Source: Enterococcus faecalis (GTDB taxonomy: Bacteria > Bacillota > Bacilli > Lactobacillales > Enterococcaceae). From it: DNA of 64,000 bases. The position numbers were made by a program, and so were the translations under genes. How positions within the stretch are numbered: the first letter of the stretch is position 1; each line of letters opens with the position of its first letter. The stretch is taken from the NCBI RefSeq assembly GCF_029024925.1, contig NZ_CP118962.1, forward strand, positions 594,501 to 658,500, in the 5' to 3' direction. Shown in pieces: positions 27,753 to 36,172 of the stretch. The notes beneath the pieces were generated by a model. It ran no database searches, had not been told where the DNA came from, and saw nothing but the letters and a program-made list of their open reading frames with translations.

Positions 27753-29540
27753 ATGTCTGCTTGGCAAACATTTAAAAATGGAACAAGGCAATTTTTTAAA
27801 GACATCTTGCAGTACTTATGGTTATTTTTTACTTTAAATGTCTTATTATTATTGGTGGGTGGGGCTTTTAGTTGGGCTACTTCCAACGCACTAAAAACTC
27901 AAGGTATTCCTTATCTTTCGTTTAATAACCTGAATTTACTGTTAGAAAAGCCGCTTGCTCTGGTGTTATTAATTCTCTTGTTGTTACTTTTTTTAGGTGC
28001 AGTTTTTTATCAGTTTACCTTTTTATTATTAGGGATTTTTCAAATACGGCAAGACCATCATTTTCATTTTAAAGGAGTTACCAAGGCATCTTTTAAGGTT
28101 CTTAAAAAGCAAGGTGCCCGTTCGTGGTTATTCTTTTTCGGTTATTTTGTTGTCATTGTCCCTTTTGGTAACCTGATTTTCCAAAGTAATCTATTGACGA
28201 AATTTGTGATTCCAGATTTTATTGTTGAATTTTTGTCCCAACGAATTCCTTACTTGGTGGGGCTACTGGCTTTTGGGTTATTAGTCTGGTATTTAGCTAT
28301 TCGTTTCATTTACACGCTTCCATTAATGATTTTGGAAAGAAAAAAAGCGGGCGAGGCAGTTAAGGCTAGTTGGTCAATGACAAACAAACGATTATGGTTC
28401 ATTATTCGTAATATTGCATTTGTGACGATCGCGGTATTTGTTTCAACGTATGTTATTTATGTGTTACTTTATCTTCTACAGTTGAAGTTAGATACCTTGA
28501 GCGATACCATTAGCTTGCTAGTTGGTATTTTAAATTTAACGGTTGTCCAATTTTTACAGTTTGTCTCTAATGCTTGGCTTTCAGTATTACTGATTAATTT
28601 CTTATATACACAATTAAATGTTCAAGCAGAAACGACGACAAAAGTTGCCTTTGACAAAGAAACGAAACGTAATAAATTAGTGACTATCGGAATGGGCCTA
28701 GGACTATTCACCATTTTTGGCGGCTATATAATTTTCAACGCTGTTTACTTAACAGGGCTATTAGAATCAAAACCTTTGATTATTTCGCATCGAGGGGTCA
28801 CCAATAGTAATGGCGTGCAAAATACTATTCCTGCTATGGAAAGAACCATTAAATTTAAACCAGATTATATTGAAATTGATGTTCAAGAAACCAAAGACCA
28901 TCAATTTGTTGTGATGCATGATGCAAACCTTCAAGAACTCGCCGGCGTTGATGGCACGCCGCAAGAATTTACGTTGGCTGAATTAACAAAAATGACCGTT
29001 AAAGAAAATGGCCAAGAAGCACCAATTGCCAGTTTTGATGATTATTTAGCGAAAGCAAACCAAGCCAAACAAAAATTACTAGTAGAAATTAAAACGTCTA
29101 AACAAGATAGTCAAGGTGCGCTATCTAACTTTATTGAAAAATATGAACGTCCTTTGATAAAGAATAACCATCAGGTTCAATCTCTCGACTACAATGTGAT
29201 CAAAGCGTTTAAAAAAGCCAAATCAAAAGTAAAAGTTAGTTTTATTTTGCCCTATAATTTCACTTTTCCAGAAACACAAGCTGATTTGTATACAATGGAA
29301 GCTACCACGTTGAACGATACCTTCATTTTAAAAGCTGACCAACAGAAAAAAGCAGTTTATGCTTGGACAGTTAATGACTCAGAGGTATTAAGTAAAATGC
29401 TCTTTATGGATGTCGCTAGAGTGATTACCGATGATTTGGAGTTAGTCAATGAAGAAGTCAATGACTTTGAAAAAAATCCATCGTATGCGGATCGTATTTT
29501 GCATTATATTTTTATGCTACCAAGTGTGGCTTCTCAATAA
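27753..29540 (+). CDS. Membrane glycerophosphodiester phosphodiesterase
   Basis: This 595-residue protein has an N-terminal region of about 330 residues with eight or so transmembrane helices, matching the GDPD membrane-associated domain. A C-terminal GDPD domain follows (about 345-585). The conserved active-site motifs are ISHRG, NTIPAMERTIKFKPDYIEIDVQ and VVMHDANL. The enzyme hydrolyses glycerophosphodiesters such as deacylated phospholipids, or possibly teichoic-acid units, to glycerol-3-phosphate. Membrane tethering places the catalytic domain at the outer face. The ribosome site is GGAGGAG. Confidence 0.93.
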   Translation: MSAWQTFKNGTRQFFKDILQYLWLFFTLNVLLLLVGGAFSWATSNALKTQGIPYLSFNNLNLLLEKPLALVLLILLLLLFLGAVFYQFTFLLLGIFQIRQDHHFHFKGVTKASFKVLKKQGARSWLFFFGYFVVIVPFGNLIFQSNLLTKFVIPDFIVEFLSQRIPYLVGLLAFGLLVWYLAIRFIYTLPLMILERKKAGEAVKASWSMTNKRLWFIIRNIAFVTIAVFVSTYVIYVLLYLLQLKLDTLSDTISLLVGILNLTVVQFLQFVSNAWLSVLLINFLYTQLNVQAETTTKVAFDKETKRNKLVTIGMGLGLFTIFGGYIIFNAVYLTGLLESKPLIISHRGVTNSNGVQNTIPAMERTIKFKPDYIEIDVQETKDHQFVVMHDANLQELAGVDGTPQEFTLAELTKMTVKENGQEAPIASFDDYLAKANQAKQKLLVEIKTSKQDSQGALSNFIEKYERPLIKNNHQVQSLDYNVIKAFKKAKSKVKVSFILPYNFTFPETQADLYTMEATTLNDTFILKADQQKKAVYAWTVNDSEVLSKMLFMDVARVITDDLELVNEEVNDFEKNPSYADRILHYIFMLPSVASQ

Positions 29541-29565
29541 AAAATGAAGAAAAGGGTTAAACGAA

Positions 29566-29973
29566 ATGAAAAAAGAATTTTCGCGAGTACTTCTTAAAAA
29601 TCAATCTGATGAAATTCTTATCTTAAAAGATCGGCCAGACACATGGAATTTCCCTGGCGGAAAACAAGAACTTGGTGAATCAGCGCTGGAATGTGCGATT
29701 CGTGAAATGAAAGAAGAGTTAGCAGTGGAAATTACTGAACTTGAAGAAATTTTTACTGGACCACTTGTTTTTGATTCAATCGTTTGGCAAGGACATTTTT
29801 ATTTTGCCAAACAAGCCCAAGGAAAAGTTACCCTGAACGAACCAAATAAAATTAAAGGCGTACAATTTATTAAGCGGTTTGAGGAAGTAAATTTTTCACC
29901 AGGATTAGCTCCGCTATTTGATTATTTGGCGTGTAGCGATTATTTAAAGTTAAACAAAACTAACTGGAAATAG
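29566..29973 (+). CDS. Nudix hydrolase
   Basis: This 135-residue protein has a Nudix box GGKQELGESALECAIREMKEEL that fits G-x5-E-x7-RE-x2-EE, with Ala instead of the final Gly (EELAV). Such enzymes cleave nucleoside diphosphates linked to another group, possibly oxidised nucleotides. The substrate cannot be read from sequence. It lies 25 bp after the GDPD gene with an AAAAGGG-type site, so co-transcription is likely. Confidence 0.85.
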   Translation: MKKEFSRVLLKNQSDEILILKDRPDTWNFPGGKQELGESALECAIREMKEELAVEITELEEIFTGPLVFDSIVWQGHFYFAKQAQGKVTLNEPNKIKGVQFIKRFEEVNFSPGLAPLFDYLACSDYLKLNKTNWK

Positions 29974-30055
29974 AAAGAATAGGAGTGTCTTTTGCTAGGG
30001 CTTTGTCAAGCGCATCTTTGATTATTTTAGAAAGTCCAAGGAAAAGTCGTGGGCA

Positions 30056-30084
30056 TTGTTTATTCCTAATAAATGTGTTATAGT
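30056..30084 (+). promoter_or_regulatory. Promoter of the cold-shock gene with a long 5' UTR
   Basis: TTGTTT (30056) and TATAGT (30079) are 17 bases apart, with an extended TG before the -10. The leader of about 115 bases before the start codon is typical of cold-shock mRNAs, which fold differently at low temperature. Confidence 0.65.
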
Positions 30085-30206
30085 AATTAAGTAATCAATT
30101 TTGATAAGTAATTTGAGTTATATATTTAAAAACTATACTTCTCCTTTTGCCACTCAACATTTTTTGCAATAACTTGCATATTTTTATGCACTAGGAGGAA
30201 ATATAT

Positions 30207-30407
30207 ATGAACAACGGTACAGTAAAATGGTTTAACGCAGACAAAGGTTTTGGATTTATTACAGGTGAAGATGGCAATGATGTATTTGCACATTTTTCAG
30301 CTATTCAATCAGATGGATTTAAAACTTTAGACGAAGGCCAAGCAGTAACTTTTGATACTGAAGAAGGTCCACGCGGCTTACAAGCAACGAACATCGTAAA
30401 AGCTTAA
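30207..30407 (+). CDS. csp: Cold-shock protein (CspA family)
   Basis: This 66-residue single OB-fold protein has RNP1 (KGFGFI) and RNP2 (VFAHF). It is an RNA chaperone that melts mRNA structure in the cold and in stationary phase. Length and sequence match the family fully. The start follows a strong TAGGAGG site; a terminator lies right after the tandem stop codons. Confidence 0.97.
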   Translation: MNNGTVKWFNADKGFGFITGEDGNDVFAHFSAIQSDGFKTLDEGQAVTFDTEEGPRGLQATNIVKA

Positions 30408-30415
30408 TAATGAAT

Positions 30416-30447
30416 GAAAACGGACCACGTGTTGGTCCGTTTTTTTG
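30416..30447 (+). terminator. Terminator after csp
   Basis: Stem AACGGACCA/TGGTCCGTT with a 5-base loop and a seven-T tail. Confidence 0.9.
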
Positions 30448-30517
30448 ATAGCTGTTGTCTGATCTCGCCATTAATTACATAGCAAAACAAAGCAGAGGCC
30501 ATTTAAAGGAGGAGAAT

Positions 30518-30634
30518 CTGAAGACGACCTTAATTGAGCTGTTACTTGTAAGTGGATTATTTTGGCTAGTAATCATAATTGGTATGATTGCTGGTAGTAT
30601 ATTTCTAATTAAGTATTTTAGAGGTCGGAGCTGA
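30518..30634 (+). CDS. Putative 38-residue membrane peptide with CTG start
   Basis: A perfect Shine-Dalgarno AAAGGAGG (30505-30512) is followed after 5 bases by CTG and an open frame of 38 codons ending in TGA. The peptide has one strongly hydrophobic segment (ELLLVSGLFWLVIIIGMIAG) and a basic end (KYFRGRS), the build of small membrane peptides, including some toxins and regulators. There is no ATG, GTG or TTG at a suitable place, so automated callers would miss it. A terminator-like hairpin follows at 30667. I do not recognise a family. Confidence 0.5.
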   Translation: MKTTLIELLLVSGLFWLVIIIGMIAGSIFLIKYFRGRS

Positions 30635-30666
30635 ACAGTTCTGTTCCCGCCAATTATCAGGTTTTA

Positions 30667-30712
30667 AGCCTGGGACAAAAATCCAAAGTGATTTTTGCCC
30701 CAGGTTCTTTAT
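30667..30712 (+). terminator. Terminator/repeat-type hairpin (CCTGGGACAAAAAT)
   Basis: Arms 30669-30682 and 30691-30704 pair over 14 bases with one mismatch, then TT-rich sequence. From memory, hairpins with the TGGGACAAAAAT core recur in enterococcal genomes, so it may be a dispersed element used as a terminator. Confidence 0.6.
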
Positions 30713-30996
30713 TTAATTAGGGTATCAAGTTTTAGGTAAAATAATTAACAAATTAAAAGCAATTTACTATATAATCAGAAAGGGATCTTTAAGAGAGAAG
30801 CAGGTGTTTGCTTGTCGTAATACTTTGTTTAGCAGATAGAAAAAGGAAACGTTATGCGTTACAATAGGAACGGAGGAATTTTAACCTTATTGGATTTGTA
30901 GCTGAAGCAGAACAAATGTTGTCGCGTTAAGTGCGATTGAGCTTGCCACAAGCAACATTTGAAAAAACTACGGATAGAAAAATCATTCCTAAACAT
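30713..30996. other. Gene-poor region with short broken reading frames
   Basis: No intact gene is visible. A 15-codon frame with a weak ribosome site (ATG at 30854) ends at a TAG, while the +1 frame continues with IGFVAEAEQMLSR and then VRLSLPQATFEKTT to a stop near 31018. These read like a decayed gene, but the pieces are too short to assign. Confidence 0.3.
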
Positions 30997-31028
30997 GAAA
31001 AAACACTCTTTAGATGAATAAAGAGTGT
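30997..31028 (-). terminator. Terminator of tRNA-Arg (minus strand)
   Basis: The perfect 10-base stem ACACTCTTTA/TAAAGAGTGT is followed on the minus strand by six T. It lies 35 bases after the tRNA 3' end. Confidence 0.85.
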
Positions 31029-31062
31029 CCAGAAACGTTGATAAATCAACATATTTAAATAA

Positions 31063-31134
31063 CGCGCCCTGAGGGAATCGAACCCCCGTCTCAAGAACCG
31101 GAATCTTACGTGATATCCACTACACTAAGGGCGC
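31063..31134 (-). tRNA. tRNA-Arg (anticodon CCG)
   Basis: On the minus strand a complete cloverleaf folds: acceptor GCGCCCT/AGGGCGC; a D arm with AGTGGATA; anticodon stem TAAGA/TCTTG with loop TTCCGGT, giving anticodon CCG; a 4-base variable loop; T arm GGGGG-TTCGATT-CCCTC; discriminator G. The CCA end is not encoded. It decodes CGG, a rare Arg codon in low-GC genomes. Confidence 0.95.
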
Positions 31135-31192
31135 GGCACGAATACTAGTTTAGCTGATATTGACAAAAATTACAAGAGGGAGGACGAAAATA

Positions 31193-32524
31193 ATGAAATT
31201 TGAGCAACGAATGTCCCAACAACAAAAACAAGTCCAGAAGTTGGCCATGACTCAACAGCTTCAACAATCTATTCAAATTTTACAATTTAATACGGAAGAA
31301 CTCGCTGCCTTTGTTGAAGCGAAAGCACTAGAGAATCCATTAATTGATTTACAAGTAGACACGCAGTACACCACAGATTTTCCGATAACTAGTCGTTCTT
31401 ACACCAACCAAGACGAAGAAAATAATTATATGAATCAAATTCCAGACTATCATTTATCATTATTTGAGTCTTTAATTGATCAAATTCATTTGAATTACCG
31501 CGATACATACTTGCGAACATTGGTATTGTTTTTAGTAGAATATATAGACGTGAATGGTTATTTAACGATTTCATTAGAAGAAGCGGCAGAGAAAACCGAA
31601 GCAAGCGCCATTCAAATGCTAGATGCATTAACTTTGTTACAACAGCTAGATCCAGCAGGTGTGGGGGCTCGCAATTTACAAGAATGTTTGATGCTACAAA
31701 CAGAACGAGACGATACCGCGCCTAATTTAGCGTATATTTTATTGGAGGAAGAATTTGATGCCTTAGTGAGTCGTAAATGGGGCCCGTTAGCTAAAAAATT
31801 CGGAATTGAATTAGCAGAAATTCAATTGATCTTTGATTATATACAAACGTTATCGCCAGCGCCAGGGAATATTTTTGATGCGACCGAGGAATTGTATATT
31901 CGACCAGATTTAACTGTCCGAATCAAGGAAGATCGAATAGTGGTGATTTCCAACAAAGCTGGTCGACCGACATTAAATTTTCAAGAAAATTATTTCAAAC
32001 GAATGCAAGAGACTGACGACAAAGAAGTCCAAGAATATATTAAGGATAAGAAAAACGAATTTGAATGGTTAGAGCGCGCAGTGAATCAGCGGGGGGATAC
32101 AATTTTACGTGTAGGGCAAGAAATTGTGCGCCGTCAAGAAGCCTTCTTTTTAGAAGCAGATCGGCCATTAAAACCAATGACTTTAAAAGAAATTGCGGAT
32201 GCTTTGTCTATTCATGAATCGACAGTTAGTCGTGCGGTCAATGGAAAATATCTAGAAACCACGTTTGGCGTCTTTGAATTGCGCTCATTCTTCTCCACAA
32301 GTATTCTTTCATCAGAAGAAGATGGCGAGGATGTCTCAACAACGATGGTTAAAAAGCAACTACAAAAATTAATTGATCAAGAAGTAAAAAGTAAACCGTT
32401 ATCTGATCAAAAATTAGTCGAGCGATTAAAAGATTCAGGCATGGAAATATCCCGACGAACGGTGGCAAAATATCGTGAAGCCCTAGGGATTCCATCTTCA
32501 TCTAAACGAAAACGATATGAGTAA
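31193..32524 (+). CDS. rpoN: RNA polymerase sigma-54 factor
   Basis: The start chosen is the ATG at 31193 behind GAGGGAGG, giving 443 residues. A Gln-rich N-terminal activator-interacting region (QQLQQSIQILQFNTEEL) is followed by the core-binding domain. A helix-turn-helix comes next (TLKEIADALSIHESTVSRAVNGKYLETTFG), then a C-terminal RpoN box, SRRTVAKYREAL, that reads the -24 element. Sigma-54 needs an ATP-hydrolysing activator; in enterococci such activators mostly control PTS sugar uptake. At least one matching promoter lies in this window (20776). Confidence 0.97.
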   Translation: MKFEQRMSQQQKQVQKLAMTQQLQQSIQILQFNTEELAAFVEAKALENPLIDLQVDTQYTTDFPITSRSYTNQDEENNYMNQIPDYHLSLFESLIDQIHLNYRDTYLRTLVLFLVEYIDVNGYLTISLEEAAEKTEASAIQMLDALTLLQQLDPAGVGARNLQECLMLQTERDDTAPNLAYILLEEEFDALVSRKWGPLAKKFGIELAEIQLIFDYIQTLSPAPGNIFDATEELYIRPDLTVRIKEDRIVVISNKAGRPTLNFQENYFKRMQETDDKEVQEYIKDKKNEFEWLERAVNQRGDTILRVGQEIVRRQEAFFLEADRPLKPMTLKEIADALSIHESTVSRAVNGKYLETTFGVFELRSFFSTSILSSEEDGEDVSTTMVKKQLQKLIDQEVKSKPLSDQKLVERLKDSGMEISRRTVAKYREALGIPSSSKRKRYE

Positions 32525-32572
32525 ACAACCAAAGCTTATGAGTGATTTTCATAAGCTTTGGTTGTTTTTTTG
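32525..32572 (+). terminator. Terminator after rpoN
   Basis: A 17-base stem (32525-32541 with 32549-32565), then seven T. Confidence 0.92.
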
Positions 32573-32724
32573 TGTTTTAAAAAATGTTGGTTTTTTGAAT
32601 TGTAAAAAAACCCTAAAGGAGGCAAAGTTTGCTTGCCATTTCCTAGGAAAAAACGTATATTAAAGTTACTTGCTTCTTTAAATAAAGGAAAAGAATAATT
32701 TTATAGAAAAGTTGGAAAGCACAA

Positions 32725-34602
32725 ATGAATCAGACAGCAAATAGCAAGAAAAAACGCTATATTACAGGTTTTGATGGCATTCGGACGATCGCTGTAATTG
32801 GCGTGATTTTGTATCACCTTTTTCCCCAAGTCATGCGAGGTGGCTACTTAGGTGTTCCGATTTTCTTTGTTGTTTCAGGTTATCTTATTAACGACTTGTT
32901 GCGGCAAGAATGGGCAGAAAATCAGACCATTGATTTAAAAGGATTTTATGTGCGAAGGATGAAACGGCTGTATCCAGCATTAATTGTGATGCTTTTAAGT
33001 GCAGTTAGTTATATTACACTCTTTCAGCAGGATTTATTAAACAATATTCGCAGCGTTGTCGCTAGTAGTGTTTTTTATTACAACAACTGGTGGCAAATTT
33101 TTAAAGGGTTTTCTTATTTTGATGGATTTGCGACACAATCGCCATTTGTACATATTTGGTCATTGGCAGTTGAAGCGCAAAATTATTTAATTTGGCCATT
33201 ACTTTTTATTCTTCTGGAACGCTTTGTTCGTAAGCGCGGTCGAATTTTCAGTTTAGTTTTAATCGGCGCCTTAATTTCGGTGACGCTGATGGCCGTTTTA
33301 TATGTTCCTGGCGCAGATCCTACACGTGTCTATTATGGAACAGACACACGTGTTTTTTCTATTTTACTAGGTAGTGCATTGGCGTATGTTTGGCCAAGCA
33401 CACGTTTGAAAGAAGAAATTCCAGAAGCCTCTAAAAAAATCTTAAATGGCGCTGGTTTAAGTGCCTTAGTTCTTTTAGTGTTAGCCTTTTTAACATTATC
33501 AGATCATACAAATTTTGTTTATTACGGCGGCATGTTTTTAATTAGTTTGGCAGCCACTGTCTTAGTGGCCGTCACTGCACATCCAGGGGCAGATATGAAT
33601 CGTTGGTTAACGAATCCGGTCTTTACGTGGATAGGTAAACGGAGTTATGGCATTTACTTGTATCAATTCCCAATCATGATTTTTTATGAGGCCAAAATTA
33701 AGACCTTATCGGACCATGTTTTTCTACATTCATTGGTTGAAATAGCATTAATTTTAGTCGTGAGCGAATTGTCTTATCGTTTTATCGAACATCCACTGAC
33801 ACGATTGTCTTATAAGGATGTCTGGACTCAATTCACTGAGTTCTTACGGAAACCGTGGGACCTTCGTGAAAAAGGGACAATGGCCTTTATGACAGTGATT
33901 AGCGTGATTGCAGTATTCGGTTTAATTGTGGCTCCAGCAAACGCTAAAAGTGCGCAACAAGAGCAACTAGAAAAAAATATTGCGAAAAATCAGCAAAAAA
34001 TTGAAGAACGTAAAAAAGAAGTCCAAGAAAGTGGCACGAAAAATAGTAGCACGTCCACAGAAAGTAGTACAAAACCGAGTGAAAGCCAAGACGTTCTACC
34101 CACACAACTCACACCAGAGCAAGTAAAAAAAGCGCAGAATTTAGAAATCACAACTATTGGTGATTCTGTTATTCTAGATGGTGCTAGCGGGTTACAAGAT
34201 ATTTTCCCTAAAATGATTATCGATGGAGAAGTGGGCCGTCAATTGTATAGTAGCATTTCACTAATTGGTGAACTAGACAAAAAGAAAATGCTTAAAAATA
34301 CTGTTTTAGTGAGTTTAGGTACGAATGGTCCTTTTACAGAGGCACAATTTGATGAATTTATGAAAGCGTTAGGTAATCGAAAAGTTTATTGGATTAATGT
34401 TCGCGTCCCAACTAGAAGATGGCAAAATCAAGTGAATAGTTTACTTAGTCAAATGGACAAAAAATACGATAACTTAACGGTCATTGACTGGTTTAATTAT
34501 AGTAACGCCCATGATGATTGGTTTTATGATGACCGAGTTCATCCAAATGTGGCAGGTGGCGAGCAATACACACACTTTATCGCGGAGAAAATTTTACAGT
34601 AG
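32725..34602 (+). CDS. oatA: OatA-type peptidoglycan O-acetyltransferase
   Basis: This 625-residue protein has an N-terminal acyltransferase-3 membrane domain (about 1-375, with GFDGIRTIAVIGVILYHL and the FFVVSGYLI motif). A Lys/Gln/Ser-rich linker leads to a C-terminal extracellular SGNH-like domain (about 470-625). That domain carries the active-site blocks IGDSVI and DDRVHPN. The membrane domain passes acetyl groups outward, and the SGNH domain places them on the C6-OH of MurNAc, which blocks lysozyme. Length and domain order match OatA; the gene is monocistronic. Confidence 0.93.
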   Translation: MNQTANSKKKRYITGFDGIRTIAVIGVILYHLFPQVMRGGYLGVPIFFVVSGYLINDLLRQEWAENQTIDLKGFYVRRMKRLYPALIVMLLSAVSYITLFQQDLLNNIRSVVASSVFYYNNWWQIFKGFSYFDGFATQSPFVHIWSLAVEAQNYLIWPLLFILLERFVRKRGRIFSLVLIGALISVTLMAVLYVPGADPTRVYYGTDTRVFSILLGSALAYVWPSTRLKEEIPEASKKILNGAGLSALVLLVLAFLTLSDHTNFVYYGGMFLISLAATVLVAVTAHPGADMNRWLTNPVFTWIGKRSYGIYLYQFPIMIFYEAKIKTLSDHVFLHSLVEIALILVVSELSYRFIEHPLTRLSYKDVWTQFTEFLRKPWDLREKGTMAFMTVISVIAVFGLIVAPANAKSAQQEQLEKNIAKNQQKIEERKKEVQESGTKNSSTSTESSTKPSESQDVLPTQLTPEQVKKAQNLEITTIGDSVILDGASGLQDIFPKMIIDGEVGRQLYSSISLIGELDKKKMLKNTVLVSLGTNGPFTEAQFDEFMKALGNRKVYWINVRVPTRRWQNQVNSLLSQMDKKYDNLTVIDWFNYSNAHDDWFYDDRVHPNVAGGEQYTHFIAEKILQ

Positions 34603-34606
34603 CAAG

Positions 34607-34645
34607 AAACTTCCAGCTCAGATGAAAGGGGCTGGAAGTTTTTTG
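34607..34645 (+). terminator. Terminator after oatA
   Basis: Stem AACTTCCAGC/GCTGGAAGTT, then a T run. Confidence 0.88.
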
Positions 34646-34716
34646 TTATAGGAAAAGCAAATATAGGTAATTTAATGATTTTCTTGAAAACCTAAGCTTT
34701 TTTTTTAGATATCTGG

Positions 34717-34722
34717 TATACT
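34717..34722 (+). promoter_or_regulatory. metK promoter (-10)
   Basis: TATACT with an extended TG one base upstream (TGGTATACT); the -35 is poor. Transcription would begin just before the SMK box. Confidence 0.5.
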
Positions 34723-34735
34723 GTTTTTGTTACAA

Positions 34736-34812
34736 GTTCCCGAAAGGATTTAGCAAGTAATTGTCGTTACTTACTAAAGATGCCTTGTAACCGAAACTAT
34801 TTAGGGGGAATA
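34736..34812 (+). promoter_or_regulatory. SMK-box (SAM-III) riboswitch of metK
   Basis: Conserved blocks GTTCCCGAAAGGAT, GATGCCTTGTAACCGAAA and GGGGGAAT appear in order. The 5' GTTCCC can pair with the Shine-Dalgarno GGGGG (34804-34808), so SAM binding hides the ribosome site. This is the known translational SAM sensor of metK in Lactobacillales. The variable linker between the blocks forms a hairpin (AAGTAATTG...TTACTTACT). Confidence 0.95.
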
Positions 34813-34817
34813 ACATT

Positions 34818-36002
34818 ATGACAGAAAGACATTTATTTACATCAGAATCCGTTTCAGAAGGACATCCAGATAAGGTAGCTGACCAAGTCAGTGATGCAAT
34901 TTTAGATGCGATTTTGGAGAAAGATCCGATGGCCCGCGTGGCATGTGAAACATCCGTAACAACTGGTTTAGTCCTAGTATTTGGAGAAATTTCTACAATA
35001 GCTTATGTAGATATCCAAAAAATTGTTCGTCAAACTGTGAAAGATATTGGTTATACACGAGCAAAATATGGATTTGATGGAGAGACTGTCGCAGTTCTTG
35101 TAGCAATCGATGAGCAATCACCTGATATCGCTCAAGGGGTTGACGCAGCCTTAGAAGTGCGTGATCAAGATGAAAAAGACGATATTGGCGCTGGTGACCA
35201 AGGCTTAATGTTTGGTTTTGCTGTTGACGAAACACCGGAATTAATGCCATTACCGATCGCGTTAAGTCATCGTTTGGTTCGCCGTTTAGCAGAATTGCGG
35301 AAGGAAAAAGTCTTACCTTACTTACGTCCTGATGCAAAATCTCAAGTAACAGTGGAATATGATGATCAAGGTCAACCACAACGTGTGGATACGATCGTCA
35401 TCAGTACACAACATGATGATGAAACAACCTTAGAACAAATCGAAAAAGATATTAAAGAACAAGTAATCAATGAGGTGATTCCTCATGAACTTTTAGATGA
35501 TGAAACAAAATACTTTATCAACCCAACTGGTCGCTTTGTAATCGGTGGCCCTCAAGGAGATGCCGGCTTAACTGGTCGTAAAATTATCGTTGATACTTAT
35601 GGCGGTTATGCTCGTCATGGCGGCGGTGCTTTTTCTGGAAAAGATGCAACCAAAGTTGACCGCTCTGCTAGTTATGCTGCGCGTTATATCGCGAAAAACA
35701 TTGTTGCTGCTGGTTTGGCGAAAAAAGTAGAAGTCCAATTAGCTTATGCAATTGGTGTGGCGCAACCAGTGTCTATTTCTATTAATACGTTTGGTACGAG
35801 TGATCTTCCAGAAAGTAAATTAATCGAAGCAGTTCGTAAAAACTTTGATTTACGTCCAGCAGGCATTATTGAAATGCTAGATTTACGTCGCCCAATTTAT
35901 AAACAAACTGCGGCTTATGGTCATTTTGGTCGAACAGATATTGATTTACCTTGGGAACAAACAGATAAAGTTGAAGCGTTAAAAGCTAGTTTAGCTGAAT
36001 AA
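34818..36002 (+). CDS. metK: S-adenosylmethionine synthetase
   Basis: This 394-residue enzyme makes SAM from methionine and ATP. Family signatures GAGDQG and GGGAFSGKD are present, along with the N-terminal ATP-binding block ([19 protein letters not shown]). Length is normal. Translation is controlled by the SMK box directly upstream, so product SAM represses its own synthesis. Confidence 0.98.
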   Translation: MTERHLFTSESVSEGHPDKVADQVSDAILDAILEKDPMARVACETSVTTGLVLVFGEISTIAYVDIQKIVRQTVKDIGYTRAKYGFDGETVAVLVAIDEQSPDIAQGVDAALEVRDQDEKDDIGAGDQGLMFGFAVDETPELMPLPIALSHRLVRRLAELRKEKVLPYLRPDAKSQVTVEYDDQGQPQRVDTIVISTQHDDETTLEQIEKDIKEQVINEVIPHELLDDETKYFINPTGRFVIGGPQGDAGLTGRKIIVDTYGGYARHGGGAFSGKDATKVDRSASYAARYIAKNIVAAGLAKKVEVQLAYAIGVAQPVSISINTFGTSDLPESKLIEAVRKNFDLRPAGIIEMLDLRRPIYKQTAAYGHFGRTDIDLPWEQTDKVEALKASLAE

Positions 36003-36010
36003 TTAAATAA

Positions 36011-36058
36011 AAAAAACAAGAAGTCAGCCAAGTATTGGCTGACTTCTTGTTTTTTTTT
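36011..36058 (+). terminator. Terminator after metK
   Basis: A 19-base perfect stem (36011-36029 with 36037-36055), A-rich on the left and T-rich on the right. Confidence 0.92.
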
Positions 36059-36172
36059 GCAATAATTTTTTTATGAAAAAGCATTTTTTTAAGACAATTT
36101 GTTCTTTTTTGTATAGAATAGCTATGGAGCAATTTAGAAAATTGACAATTGAATAGAAAAGGATGTGAACAA

